Positions 1-9,988 of a stretch of DNA of 32,777 bases are shown piece by piece. Positions within the stretch are counted from its first letter, which is position 1. Each line of letters begins with the position of its first letter. Under the pieces are notes generated by a model. It was not told where the DNA came from. It worked only from the letters and a program-made list of their open reading frames with translations, and did not search any database. Origin of the DNA: Terriglobales bacterium (GTDB lineage: Bacteria; Acidobacteriota; Terriglobia; Terriglobales; Acidobacteriaceae). Where the stretch lies: positions 1 to 32,777 of the forward strand of contig JASHSL010000192.1 of NCBI GenBank assembly GCA_030040855.1, given 5' to 3'. Position numbers and translations under genes: made by a program.

Positions 1-77
1 TGGTGAAATTTCAGCGCTAGCTCTCGCAAGACTTGCTCAATGCGGCCGTGACGAGAGACGTGGCAGACTGATGCACC

Positions 78-240
78 GTGTGCTTTAATGCATCGATTGA
101 AATTCCGGGCCAGGTACTGCCGGCCGGAACTTATATCCTTGAGCTGGCGGACCCTACCGACAATCCGACAATCGGGACATGGTTCGGATATTCAGCGCTG
201 ATCACAGCGTTTTATACGCAACCTTGCTGACAGGCGAGGC
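78..240 (+). pseudogene. Relic of a secreted LPAGTY-motif protein (acidobacterial type), frameshifted
   Basis: One frame reads FNASIEIPGQVLPAGTYILELADPTDN. Near 165-170 the coherent reading moves to another frame, NRDMVRIFSADHSVLYATLLT. Joined, they form one continuous protein. Confidence 0.55.
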
Positions 241-264
241 GCGCGGCCCGAAGAAAGCTCCGGG

Positions 265-1008
265 CCCCGTGAGCGGGGCTGGCGGCGGACCTGCGAGAAC
301 GATGCCCGTGACATGGAAACAATCGCCAGGAGTCAGGGGTTCGTTACTCAGTCGCTGCTGACGAAAGCCGCCACTGCTACTGGCGTGCTGGCTGTGGTCG
401 AAAAGGCCGCCAAGGAACTGGTCGAGGACGACTTCTTCTTCCTGACGTATTCAGGCCATGGTGGCCAAATTAACGATGCCAATAAAGATGAACCGGATGG
501 GTTGGAGGAAACCTGGGTGCTCTATGATCGAGAGCTACTGGATGACGAGCTGTACGCGGCGTGGTCTCTCTTCCGGCCCGACGTGCGGATCTTCGTGGTG
601 TCGGATAGTTGCCACAGCGGAACGATAACTAAAGAGATGTTTCTAAACCCGACAACGTTTCTGTCTCGTTTGGAAGCGCGTGTGCGGGCGACCGCAGGGC
701 CGAATCTCAGACCGAAGTTTCTGCCGCCTGAGGTTCAGTCCAAAGTTTACAAGGAGCGGGCGTCACTATATGACGACATTCGCAAAAAAGCTCCGCGTAG
801 AGAAAGAGTTAACGTGGAGTGTAGCGTCATCCTGATCTCCGCGTGTCAAGACAATCAGATAGCAATGGAAGGAAATAAGAATGGGCTGTTTACCGAGACT
901 CTGTTGAGGGTCTGGAAGAAATATACGATCATGGGCCATCGGGAGCGAGCTTTCGAGCACCAGAGGCCATTCATGATCACCCTGCCGCGCTCGGCAGCTG
1001 CGGCCTGA
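265..1008 (+). pseudogene. Caspase-family (peptidase C14) protein, N-terminally truncated, probably a relic
   Basis: FFFLTYSGHGGQ (His) and VVSDSCHSGT (Cys) catalytic motifs. Coherent reading extends upstream of the ATG (GWRRTCENDARDMETIARSQGF), but no proper N-terminus or start precedes it. Confidence 0.65.
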
Positions 1009-1081
1009 GCTTAGCGAAAGTTGTTTTTTGCGGCGCGGACTTCGCGCCCCATTTTGTGTAGGACAGCTCTTTGGGGTTCTT

Positions 1082-1264
1082 CTATTCCTCAAAACACGGG
1101 CCGCCCTTGTGCCCAAACGTTTGATGATCCTTTATGCTACGGCTCAATTCATCACGGGTCTTCAACAATGCTTGCCGCTCCTTCTCCGTTAATTTCGGAT
1201 TTTCGAGCGCCGTGATGATGTCGTCGAATTGTGCTTCAAGCTCCTCAAGTTCTGCGCAGAGCAT
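1082..1264 (-). CDS. Small hypothetical coiled-coil-like protein (60 aa)
   Basis: ORF MLCAELEELEAQFDDIITALENPKLTEKERQALLKTRDELSRSIKDHQ; same strand as and downstream of kbl. Confidence 0.45.
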   Translation of the reverse strand: MLCAELEELEAQFDDIITALENPKLTEKERQALLKTRDELSRSIKDHQTFGHKGGPCFEE

Positions 1265-1343
1265 GTTAACCTCCGTTCGCTTGATGCAGGCTCAAGCGCC
1301 CTCTGCGGACCTCAAACCCCACCGAGTTGTCGTCGCGGCCGCA

Positions 1344-2591
1344 TTACGCCGCGAACTTCGCAACCAGTTCCTTTTTTCCCAATCCCAGGATTCCGTGTTT
1401 CTTGCCAACCTTTTTGAAGGCCTCAATCGCGGTATCCAGGTGGTGCTTGTCATGGGCAGCGGAGAGTTGCGTGCGAATGCGGGCCTGGCCCTTAGGCACG
1501 ACGGGGAAAAAGAACCCTACCGCGTAAACGCCCTCGTCAAACAAATCGCGGGCAAAGTCCTGCGCGAGCTTCGCATCGTAGAGCATGACGGGGACGATCG
1601 GCGTATGGCCTTCCTTCAGGTCGAAACCAGCTTCTTTCAGCAGCCCGCGCCAGTATTCTGCATTCCACTCCAGTTTGTCGCGGCGCTCGGTTGTTGTACT
1701 GATCAGATCCAACACCTTCAGTGCTCCCCCCACGATGACCGGCGCCACGGCATTGGAAAATAGATAGGGACGCGCTCGCTGGCGGCACATCTCCACCAAT
1801 TCGCGGCGTCCGCTGACGCACCCTCCGGAAGCTCCGCCCAGCGCTTTCCCCAGGGTCGTAGTGATCACATCGATCTTGCCGAATACGCCGCAGTGCTCAT
1901 GCGTCCCACGCCCGGTTTTGCCGATAAAGCCGGTGGCGTGGGAGTCGTCGACGAACACCATGGCCTTGTACTTCTCTGCCAATGCGACAATCTCGGCCAG
2001 CTTAGCCATGTCGCCGTCCATGGAGAACACGCCATCGGTGATGACCATACGGAACCGCTTGTCCTGATGTTCTTGCAGCTTCTCTTCTAGATGGCTCATG
2101 TCGGAATGTTTGTAGGTGTCCTGCATCGCCTTGCACAGGCGCATTCCGTCCACAATGGAAGCGTGCACCAGTCGATCGGCGATCATCACGTCCTGTTCGT
2201 TCAGGCAGGCCTCGAAGAAGCCTGCGTTGGCGTCCATGCAGGAGGGGAAAAGCAGTGTGTCCTCGGTTCCGAGAAACTCGCTCAGCCGGTTTTCCAGCTC
2301 CCGGTGGATATCCTGGGTGCCACAAATGAAGCGCACGGAGGACATGCCGTAGCCACGTGCGTCGAGTCCGGCATGCGCGGCTGCGATCACCTCCGGATGA
2401 CTCGACAGCCCGAGGTAGTTGTTGGAACAGATGTTGATGCACTTCTTGGTTTGCGAGCCCACCGGGAACTCCACCTCAATTTCCGACGACTGCGGCGAGT
2501 GGATATATCGCTCTTCTTTGAACAATCCCGTGGTTTTGATTCCCTCGATGTCGGACTGATAGGAATGTCGAACTGTATCGGAAAACGACAT
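1344..2591 (-). CDS. kbl: Glycine C-acetyltransferase (2-amino-3-ketobutyrate CoA ligase)
   Basis: GLFKEERYI, FICGTQDIHRELE, DGVFSMDGDMA, VDDSHATGFIG, TTLGKALGGASGG (PLP Lys), RPYLFSNAVAP; closely resembles E. coli Kbl from memory. Start placed at MSFSDTVRH. Confidence 0.9.
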   Translation of the reverse strand: MSFSDTVRHSYQSDIEGIKTTGLFKEERYIHSPQSSEIEVEFPVGSQTKKCINICSNNYLGLSSHPEVIAAAHAGLDARGYGMSSVRFICGTQDIHRELENRLSEFLGTEDTLLFPSCMDANAGFFEACLNEQDVMIADRLVHASIVDGMRLCKAMQDTYKHSDMSHLEEKLQEHQDKRFRMVITDGVFSMDGDMAKLAEIVALAEKYKAMVFVDDSHATGFIGKTGRGTHEHCGVFGKIDVITTTLGKALGGASGGCVSGRRELVEMCRQRARPYLFSNAVAPVIVGGALKVLDLISTTTERRDKLEWNAEYWRGLLKEAGFDLKEGHTPIVPVMLYDAKLAQDFARDLFDEGVYAVGFFFPVVPKGQARIRTQLSAAHDKHHLDTAIEAFKKVGKKHGILGLGKKELVAKFAA

Positions 2592-2657
2592 AAAAAGCCT
2601 CGCGTAATGCAATTCTGTGCCCAATTCCTAACCAGGCCTCGGCTGCCCTGGGCACGC

Positions 2658-2924
2658 TTAAACGCTGCCGACTCCCGCCCGATGGAACCGCCGCACTAAA
2701 GCCACAATGCGCTGGACCGTATCGAAAGCTTCGGGTGTAGCGTCGGCGTCCGGAATGTGGATCGCATATTTCTTTTCCAGGAATCGCAGGAGAGACACCA
2801 TGGAAAACGAATCCACGAGACCGCTGGAAAGCAGCGGCGTGGTCTCGCTGATTTCCCGGTCGTCTCCCTCTTGCACATACTCCCGGATGATGTAATCGCG
2901 TACTACTTTGGTGATTTCGTCCAT
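2658..2924 (-). CDS. Acyl carrier protein-like protein
   Basis: MDEITKVVRDYIIREYVQEGDDREISETTPLLSSGLVDSFSMVSLLRFLEKKYAIHIPD; DSF phosphopantetheine-type Ser, ACP size. Confidence 0.8.
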   Translation of the reverse strand: MDEITKVVRDYIIREYVQEGDDREISETTPLLSSGLVDSFSMVSLLRFLEKKYAIHIPDADATPEAFDTVQRIVALVRRFHRAGVGSV

Positions 2925-2937
2925 GGGCGGCCTTTCC

Positions 2938-4638
2938 TCAGTCCTCCATGATTGTGGAGAGATCCCCGAGTGGCTCGTTAAACTCCCTGCAGCGCAGTAT
3001 GCGGCGCACGATCTTGCCGCTGCGCGTTTTCGGCAGAGAGTCCACGAACTCAATTTCCTGGGGCATGGCCAGCGGCGACAGCCGCTTGCGAATGCTGTTC
3101 ATGATTTCCAGTTCGAGGTCATCGGATGGCTGGAAACCTCCCTTAAGGGTTACGTAGGCTTTCACGACTTCCATGTTGATGGGATCGGGCTTGGCGACGG
3201 CAGCGGACTCAGCCACGGCGGGGCATCCCAGCAGAGCCGATTCAACCTCAAACGGACCCACCAGATGACCGCCCGTGTTAATGACGTCGTCATCTCGCCC
3301 CATGAACCAGAAATAGCCATCGGCATCGATTGAGGCGCGGTCGCCGCACAGATACCATCCATTCTTGAATTTCGCGCGAAATCCCGCCTCGTTGTTCCAG
3401 TAGCCGCGAACTTGCGATGGCCAGCCAGGGCGCAGCGCGATCAGGCCTGCGGCGCCCGCCCGATTCACCGGCGCGTAGCTTTTCGGATCCAGCACCGTCG
3501 CAGTGATCCCCGGAAACGGCTTTCCCATCGAGCCCGGTTTGATCGGCATTCCCGGGAAGTTAGTGATGACGATGCAACCGGTTTCGGTCTGCCAGAAGGT
3601 ATCGTGAAATGGCTTTCCAAATACGTCTTCCGACCAGAGTACCGCCTCAGGGTTCAGTGGTTCACCGACGCTGGCCAGATGGCGCAAGCTCGATAGATCA
3701 TGCTTGCGGGCGATTTCAACCCCCTCTTTCATCAGGAGGCGGATGGCGGTCGGCGCCGAATACCAGACGGTCACACGATACTTCTCGATGAACTCGTACC
3801 ATCGTTCTGCGTTGAAACCGGAGTCGAGAACCACCTGCGTAATTCCGTTCGACCACGGCCCGATGATGCCGTAGGACGTGCCGGTGACCCAGCCGGGGTC
3901 TGCGTTGCACCAGTAAATGTCGTCGGGCTGAAGATCGAGAACCCATTTTGCGGTGAGGTACTGTGCAATGATCGAATAGTGGACGTGCTGTGCACCCTTC
4001 GGCTGGCCCGTGGTGCCTGAGGTGTAGTGCAGAACCGAGGGAGACTCGGCCGTGGTCGGGTAAGTAGAGAACTCTTCCACCCGCGGAGCCTGTTCCATCG
4101 CAAAGGAGATTTCTCGCTCCTGCAGCGAAGTCGGGTCTGCATCCACCACGATGATGTGCCGCAGCTTCGGAAGCCGATTGCGGATCTTGCGAACCTTGTA
4201 CAGATGTTTCTTTTGGGTGAGGATAGCGGAGGTCCCGGCATCAGCAAGACGCACCAACAAAGATTCGTCACCGAACGCAGAGAACAGCGGCTGCGCCACC
4301 GCTCCTATCTTCAGAATCGCAAGAAACCCGATATACAGCTCGGGCACACGATCCAGAAACAGGCAAACCCGCTCGCCCGGTTGAATGCCTTGCATGCAGA
4401 GAAATTGAGCGATGGTGTTGGAAAGGATTCGAACGTCGTCGTAGGTGAATCGCTTCTCGTTGCCCTGATAGTCTTCCCATAGCAACGCGAACTTGTTGGC
4501 CAGCCCCAGTTGGCATATGCGATCACTGCACATCCAGGCAACATTGATCGGGGAGCCCGGCCGATAGCCCAATTCGCGCTCGGCCACATTCCAGTCGAAG
4601 TTCGCAGTAAAATCCTGGTAGCTTGGCGGGGAGCGCAT
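2938..4638 (-). CDS. Acetyl-CoA synthetase-like AMP-forming acyl-CoA ligase
   Basis: LHYTSGTTGQPKGAQH P-loop, NADPGWVTGTSYGI, FWQTETG, YLCGDRASIDADGYFWFMGRDDDVINTGG, PKTRSGKIVRR. Start placed at MRSPPSYQDF. Confidence 0.88.
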   Translation of the reverse strand: MRSPPSYQDFTANFDWNVAERELGYRPGSPINVAWMCSDRICQLGLANKFALLWEDYQGNEKRFTYDDVRILSNTIAQFLCMQGIQPGERVCLFLDRVPELYIGFLAILKIGAVAQPLFSAFGDESLLVRLADAGTSAILTQKKHLYKVRKIRNRLPKLRHIIVVDADPTSLQEREISFAMEQAPRVEEFSTYPTTAESPSVLHYTSGTTGQPKGAQHVHYSIIAQYLTAKWVLDLQPDDIYWCNADPGWVTGTSYGIIGPWSNGITQVVLDSGFNAERWYEFIEKYRVTVWYSAPTAIRLLMKEGVEIARKHDLSSLRHLASVGEPLNPEAVLWSEDVFGKPFHDTFWQTETGCIVITNFPGMPIKPGSMGKPFPGITATVLDPKSYAPVNRAGAAGLIALRPGWPSQVRGYWNNEAGFRAKFKNGWYLCGDRASIDADGYFWFMGRDDDVINTGGHLVGPFEVESALLGCPAVAESAAVAKPDPINMEVVKAYVTLKGGFQPSDDLELEIMNSIRKRLSPLAMPQEIEFVDSLPKTRSGKIVRRILRCREFNEPLGDLSTIMED

Positions 4639-4865
4639 CGGCTGGACCCCCTCGGCGCCGCGGCGGCCGGGATCGTAAGGAAGTTGGAAATTTCCCGACA
4701 CCGCCCCTAAAATTTTACCCACTGCCCAGTCAGGGCAGCAGTGACCCCTCTCATTCCACCGTGTGACAGCGGAAAACGCCCATCGGTTCACAGCGTGGAT
4801 TGAATACTACGAAGCTTCACACGCCGGGGAAATTATCGCCGGAAAAAATCCTGCGACGCGACCCT

Positions 4866-5405
4866 TCAGGCCACCGGTGCACCCTCGGCCACGTCAAGCC
4901 CAACCGGCGCTTTCTCCGCTTCCACGCCGGGCAGGCTTTGCAACAACCGGATGCATCGGTTCCATCGCAGGATGCAGTCGTCATCGTCCTGTGGGCAAAT
5001 TTTCTCGGCCTGCTCGAAACAAGCCATCGCATTCTCCAGCAGAGGCACCAATATGCGCAGCGGCTCACCGGCACGCAGTTGAGCCTTGGCCTTCCGTTCG
5101 TGGAGAAGGCCGGTGTAGTAGAGGCGCTCGTAGGGATCCGTCAGGCTCTGAAAAACACTCTCCACCTCTGGACAGCGGTCCGAGGAGCCACCACAGAACT
5201 GGTCCGCCATGGCGAGTCCAAGCATGCGTAGGGCGGCTTGGTTGTCAGCTTGTACGGCGAGGATGTCACGGCAGATCGACTCTGTCTCCTCCGCTTCGTT
5301 GAGATAGCGATATATTTCGGCCTTCGCGAGTGCCCGCGCGATGCCACCTTTCGTAAGGATCTTCAGCTTCAGTTCCATGGTATCCTCCCCATCTCTCAAC
5401 TCCAA
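4866..5405 (-). CDS. Hypothetical TPR-like protein
   Basis: Helical-repeat composition (AKAEIYRYLNEAEETESICRDILAVQADNQAALRMLGLAMADQF); start may be internal (MELKLKILTKGG). Confidence 0.6.
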   Translation of the reverse strand: MELRDGEDTMELKLKILTKGGIARALAKAEIYRYLNEAEETESICRDILAVQADNQAALRMLGLAMADQFCGGSSDRCPEVESVFQSLTDPYERLYYTGLLHERKAKAQLRAGEPLRILVPLLENAMACFEQAEKICPQDDDDCILRWNRCIRLLQSLPGVEAEKAPVGLDVAEGAPVA

Positions 5406-5491
5406 CTTACATTCTAATATTGGCAGTTTTGGAATGCAGCCGCAGTGATGTGCGGCGCTTGTGTCGCGCTATACCTCAGGAGTGAAAATCG

Positions 5492-6328
5492 CTAGCCTAC
5501 TGTTCCTTTCGGAGCGGCAGCGATATCGGGGAGCAGTTTGCCCTGTCCTGGACCATGCAGTTTCTCGCATCGCTTTATCCGACGAGCCAGATGGAGATAG
5601 TCCAGCACGAGACGGCGCTTGAGAAGCTGCAGTGCCCGAGCAGGATCCACACCCTTGGGACAGGCGCGCGAGCACTCGCCGGCGTAATGACAACGGAACA
5701 CGCCGGTGGATGTACCCGTCAACGCGTTGCGCTCACGGCGCCCCTCATCGCGCGTATCCGCGTTATAGCGCTGCGCCGCGGTCAACGGCATAGGGCCAAG
5801 ATAGCGCGCGTCCGTGGCCAAGGTCGGACACGCCGCCATACAGCAGCCGCACTTGATGCAATAAGTGAACTGAAGATAGCTCTCCAGTTGCTGCGGAGAT
5901 TGGTAGAACTCGCCGGCTGGATCATTGATTTCAGCCTCATTAATACGCAAGATGTAGGGCTTGATTGAACGGTGTTTGTCAAACATCGTCCAGAGATCGG
6001 GAACCAGGTCGCGGATGATCTCGAAATTAGGCAACGGCGCCACTGTCAGATTGGCATCGGCGATGTGTAGGATCTGGGTGTTGCAAGCTAAGCCCGGACG
6101 GCCGTTCAAAAACATGCCGCACGAACCGCAGATACCCATGCGGCACGAGTACCGCCAGGCCAGCGTGGAATCAAGGTTATCCTTTATATAGTGCAGGCCC
6201 TCTAGGACGGTCATACCTTCTCGCACGGGAACCGCGTAGGTCTTCAGGTACGGTGCGCCGTCAGTTTCCGGATTGTACCGCGTGACGTGAAAAGTTATTA
6301 GTCGCGCGGCATTGCTGATTCCCGGCAT
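5492..6328 (-). CDS. sdhB: Succinate dehydrogenase/fumarate reductase iron-sulfur subunit
   Basis: RYSCRMGICGSCGMFLNGRPGLAC plus CIKCGCCMAACP and CHYAGECSRACPKGVDPA cluster motifs; start at MPGISNAARL. Confidence 0.93.
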   Translation of the reverse strand: MPGISNAARLITFHVTRYNPETDGAPYLKTYAVPVREGMTVLEGLHYIKDNLDSTLAWRYSCRMGICGSCGMFLNGRPGLACNTQILHIADANLTVAPLPNFEIIRDLVPDLWTMFDKHRSIKPYILRINEAEINDPAGEFYQSPQQLESYLQFTYCIKCGCCMAACPTLATDARYLGPMPLTAAQRYNADTRDEGRRERNALTGTSTGVFRCHYAGECSRACPKGVDPARALQLLKRRLVLDYLHLARRIKRCEKLHGPGQGKLLPDIAAAPKGTVG

Positions 6329-6330
6329 GG

Positions 6331-6714
6331 CTACCCCCTTGCTCCCGCTAGCGCGATGCCATGCGCCGCCACAGCCGCCCATGTGCCCAAGCCAAACAGT
6401 CCCAGTCCCACAACGAGGAGAACAACGGTGATGGTTTCCTCAAACGCGGGCTTCAGCGTCAGCTCGAATAGGATGGTCCGCAAGCCGTAGAGACCGTGAT
6501 AGAGCGCAACACCGAGGAGGAGGATATACGTCACGGTGAAAAACAACTTGCCATCGCGAAAGAGGCTGTTCTGCAAAGAGTCCGGCTCGGTGCCGTAAGG
6601 GGCAAACCAGTGAGCAGTTCCCACCATGTGCATGATGAGCATGTGCAGACCGAGCAGGAACAGGAGCACCACTCCCGCCGCCATGTGCCAGGTCCAGTAT
6701 TTGGTTCGGTTCAT
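6331..6714 (-). CDS. sdhD: Succinate dehydrogenase membrane anchor subunit
   Basis: MNRTKYWTWHMAAGVVLLFLLGLHMLIMHMVG; several hydrophobic helices with His; between sdhB and sdhC. Confidence 0.8.
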   Translation of the reverse strand: MNRTKYWTWHMAAGVVLLFLLGLHMLIMHMVGTAHWFAPYGTEPDSLQNSLFRDGKLFFTVTYILLLGVALYHGLYGLRTILFELTLKPAFEETITVVLLVVGLGLFGLGTWAAVAAHGIALAGARG

Positions 6715-6722
6715 CTCTCCTC

Positions 6723-7154
6723 CTACTCGATTAGAGCTGCATAACCGCCGATAGCCAGAAAAACAGCGGTCAAGATCATCATGCAAACCAGCAGCGGGCG
6801 TTGGACATTGAGCGATGTCTTGTAGGGATAAACCGGTTCGATCGGCTTGCCAACAGCGAACCCAAGCTCCACGAGCACCAGACGAATACCGTTGCAGGCA
6901 TGATAGGCAAACGCCGCGAAAACCACGTACTCCGCGAACTCGAAAATGGGTTGATGCAAGAACCCGTGCCCGGCCCACAGGTATATGCCTTTGGCGCGCA
7001 GGCTGGTGACAACGATATGCAGCAAAAAGTAGAAAAGAATCCCCAGGCCCGTGATGCGATGCAGGATGTAGGCGTAGCGCTCCGCGCCCCAACGGCCGCC
7101 GCCAAGCCATCCCCATATCCCGAGCCGGTTATCGTATCTGTTGATTTGCGACAT
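6723..7154 (-). CDS. sdhC: Succinate dehydrogenase cytochrome b556 subunit
   Basis: ERYAYILHRITGLGILFYFLLHIVVTSL and HACNGIRLVLVELG motifs. Confidence 0.88.
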   Translation of the reverse strand: MSQINRYDNRLGIWGWLGGGRWGAERYAYILHRITGLGILFYFLLHIVVTSLRAKGIYLWAGHGFLHQPIFEFAEYVVFAAFAYHACNGIRLVLVELGFAVGKPIEPVYPYKTSLNVQRPLLVCMMILTAVFLAIGGYAALIE

Positions 7155-7160
7155 AAGCTC

Positions 7161-8876
7161 CTAGTATTTCCGCTCGACGGGCTTCCAGTTGGTAATGGTC
7201 ACCGGCTTGTACTCGAGGCTCGGTTTGCCGCACGTGTAATAAACCATGGAATGGGCCAAAAACTTCTCGTCATCGCGCCTGGAGAAATCGATGCGCGCGT
7301 GAGCTCCACGAGATTCCTCGCGCGCCAAACCTGCCGAGAGCAGCACGTCAGCCAATTCCAGCATGTTTTCCGTTTCCAATGCTTGAACGAGATTAGTGTT
7401 GTAAATGCGGCTCTTGTCCTGGATCGTGATTTTTTGGAAACGCTGCTTGAGCTGAGCAATCCCCTCCAGGCCCTCATTCATAGACGCGCCAGTACGGTAG
7501 ACACCCGCGTGTTTATCCATCAGGGCTCGGAGTTCCCGGCGAATCTGCGCTGGGCTCTCTGTCCCCCTCTGTTTGAGCAGGCCGTCGAAAATGCGGCGAT
7601 GTTCCTCGCGGGACTTTTCTTCGGGAACCTCGCTGAGCGGTGAACCCGATTGCAAATACTTCATGATCTCGCCTCCGGTGATGCCACCCCACACGAGGCA
7701 TTCGGCGGTGGAGTTGCACCCGAGGCGGTTGGCGCCGTGCATGGAATGGCAGGCCACTTCGCCGGCGGCCCAGATGTTCTCAACTTTTGTTCGCCCGTCG
7801 ATGTCGGCTTCGATGCCGCCCATCGAGTAGTGCGCCACCGGCCGGATCGGGATGGGCTGCGTGATTGGATCGATCCCCAGAAACTTCATGCACACTTCGC
7901 GTATCAAAGGCAGGCGCTTGTTGATGCGCTCAGCTCCCAGGTGGGTCAGGTCGAGATGGATATAATCGAGCCCATTAGCTGCCGGGAAACCGCGGCCCTC
8001 GATGATTTCCGTCATCTCAGACCGGGAGACGATGTCGCGGGGTGCCAGTTCCATCATCTTGGGCGCATACTTCTCCATGAAGCGCTCGCCTTTGTTGTTG
8101 CGCAGGTAGCCGCCTTCCCCGCGGCAGCCTTCCGTCATCAGAATGCCCGATGGCACCAGCCCCGTCGGATGGAACTGCAGGAACTCCGGATCTTCCAGCG
8201 CGAGACCTGCGCGGTAAGCGATGGCCTGTCCGTCGCCAGTAACGGTTTGCGAATAGGTGGTGAATCCGTACAGATTTCCCAGGCCTCCGGAAGCAATCAG
8301 GAGCGCCTTGCCGCGCAGAACCAGGAACTCACCGCTAGGCAGGTCGTAGACCGTAAGCCCAGCGAATCGATCACCATCGAGCAGTAACGAAGTGACGAAG
8401 CACTCGTCGTAGCGTTTGAAGTTGTTGTATTTGATGAGTGTGTCGTACAGGGCCTGCATCTCGAAGAAGCCGGTCTTGTCCGCCGCCATGCAGGCGCGCG
8501 GAAACGAATGGCCCCCGAAGGGCCGCTGCATAATGCGGCCATCCTCCCGGCGCGACCACGGCACTCCCCAGTGCTCCAGAAGGCGGATCTCATCTGGCGC
8601 GGTGTGCACAAACCGATCGACCGTATCTTGGTCTGCCAGGAAATCGGATCCCTTTACCGTATCCCAGGCGTGTAGCTCAAAGCTGTCGCCTTCCTCAGGG
8701 CGCATGACTGCGCCCGTACCCCCCTCAGCACACACCGAATGGGACCGCATGACCTGTACCTTCGACACGATACCGATGTCGGCCGCACCTTGGGTCCGTA
8801 TGCTGATTTCTACCGCAGCACGCAATCCCGCCAGTCCAGTACCAAAAATCAAGACATCATGAGTTGTATTGCGCAT
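7161..8876 (-). CDS. sdhA: Succinate dehydrogenase/fumarate reductase flavoprotein subunit
   Basis: [19 protein letters not shown] motif, [33 protein letters not shown], [12 protein letters not shown], [14 protein letters not shown]. Confidence 0.95.
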   Translation of the reverse strand: MRNTTHDVLIFGTGLAGLRAAVEISIRTQGAADIGIVSKVQVMRSHSVCAEGGTGAVMRPEEGDSFELHAWDTVKGSDFLADQDTVDRFVHTAPDEIRLLEHWGVPWSRREDGRIMQRPFGGHSFPRACMAADKTGFFEMQALYDTLIKYNNFKRYDECFVTSLLLDGDRFAGLTVYDLPSGEFLVLRGKALLIASGGLGNLYGFTTYSQTVTGDGQAIAYRAGLALEDPEFLQFHPTGLVPSGILMTEGCRGEGGYLRNNKGERFMEKYAPKMMELAPRDIVSRSEMTEIIEGRGFPAANGLDYIHLDLTHLGAERINKRLPLIREVCMKFLGIDPITQPIPIRPVAHYSMGGIEADIDGRTKVENIWAAGEVACHSMHGANRLGCNSTAECLVWGGITGGEIMKYLQSGSPLSEVPEEKSREEHRRIFDGLLKQRGTESPAQIRRELRALMDKHAGVYRTGASMNEGLEGIAQLKQRFQKITIQDKSRIYNTNLVQALETENMLELADVLLSAGLAREESRGAHARIDFSRRDDEKFLAHSMVYYTCGKPSLEYKPVTITNWKPVERKY

Positions 8877-9406
8877 GGTTTGCGTGCTCCGGCGGCTGCC
8901 TGTGGTTTTTCGCGAGTAGTCTGGGTCACCGGGGCCCCCGATTTGTATTCACAGGGATACGATGTACCCAATAGCAGCCAGCCGACTGTGATGCACCTCA
9001 TTGAGGAGTGTGATAAGCCTCTCGGAGGCGCTCGGTATCACGGTTCTTACAAGTTGGTGTTGAGTTTGTCGCCCTCGCTTCGAAGTGACCTTATATTTTC
9101 CGCTGGGCGGTTCCCGCTATATTCGCCTGGGCTGATCAATCCGCTGGTTAAAATATTCCGCGGACTGTTCTTTCGAACCTGTCGAATGCCACCCGTAGAG
9201 CCGTCGCAGGGCAGCAAGGCGTTGCAAGCTCGATTCCGCCTGGTGCTGCGGACCCTCAATAACCAGCTGGGTCCCAATAGTTCATCGACCGCCGGTGATA
9301 CGAGTCACATACGTTTTACGCCTTCGGTGCGTAGGTTAAGAGAGGTAGGTACTTTCGATATCGCAGGTCACCCTTAAACCTCGTCACCTCGTGGACAATT
9401 TGGCAG

Positions 9407-9673
9407 GTGGGACACGGGAGAACAGCGAGTATGTGGATTGAAGAAGTAGCACCGGAGCGGCTGGCAGAATTTTTCCACCACTATCAGCGGGCACTGGAAC
9501 TATTCAGCAAGGGAACCAAGAATGATTCTTGGAAGGAGATGGTTGAACCTGAGAAGAATCACTTGGTGGCAGCAGCTTACCTAATACTCGTCGAACTCGA
9601 TTCGACTAGGAACAAATCTCCGGAATCACGGCAGTACTTTGCTGAGCCGGGTGAAGCCGAGTGGGGCTGTTGA
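9407..9673 (+). CDS. Small hypothetical protein
   Basis: ORF MWIEEVAPERLAEFFHHYQRALELFSKG...PGEAEWGC; coherent composition. Start could be the second Met. Confidence 0.4.
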   Translation: MGHGRTASMWIEEVAPERLAEFFHHYQRALELFSKGTKNDSWKEMVEPEKNHLVAAAYLILVELDSTRNKSPESRQYFAEPGEAEWGC

Positions 9674-9810
9674 GCTCCACTCAATCGCACCGTGCCTTGT
9701 TGGATCGCTTGCCCTGAGCGGACTACGAAATCAAGCTTTCATGGGATAACCCGCCACGCCCCATTCTCAACTAAACAGATCAGGCCATTCCACGCCATGA
9801 GCCATTTCGA

Positions 9811-9830
9811 TGTTTCACGTTGTTTCACGT
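9811..9830. repeat. Perfect tandem 2x TGTTTCACGT
   Basis: tgtttcacgt tgtttcacgt read directly, about 160 bp upstream of the likely LKR/SDH start. Confidence 0.6.
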
Positions 9831-9834
9831 AATT

Positions 9835-9864
9835 CGCTTCGCCAACAGATCAGCGGGCGAAGCG
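9835..9864. promoter_or_regulatory. Perfect 9-bp inverted repeat in the LKR/SDH leader
   Basis: CGCTTCGCC - aacagatcagcg - GGCGAAGCG. Confidence 0.4.
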
Positions 9865-9988
9865 GTTCGTTACCCTCCTCTGTGCTGAAGGTCACTGACA
9901 AGTGCGGTCGAGAAGGGTTGAAGTGACAACGGGAGGAATCTGCCGGAAGGTTCACGGGCAAGTTTTTCGGCAACGAAAAAATCTGGCC

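Noticed and set aside
6801-8387. Long plus-strand ORFs (280 and 245 aa) opposite sdhA/sdhC
   Set aside because: Antisense to strongly conserved SDH genes; no coherent motifs.
8877-9406. Possible ncRNA or riboswitch in the sdhA upstream gap
   Set aside because: No recognisable cobalamin, glycine or THF riboswitch consensus or strong structured element seen by eye; too weak without covariance-model searches.
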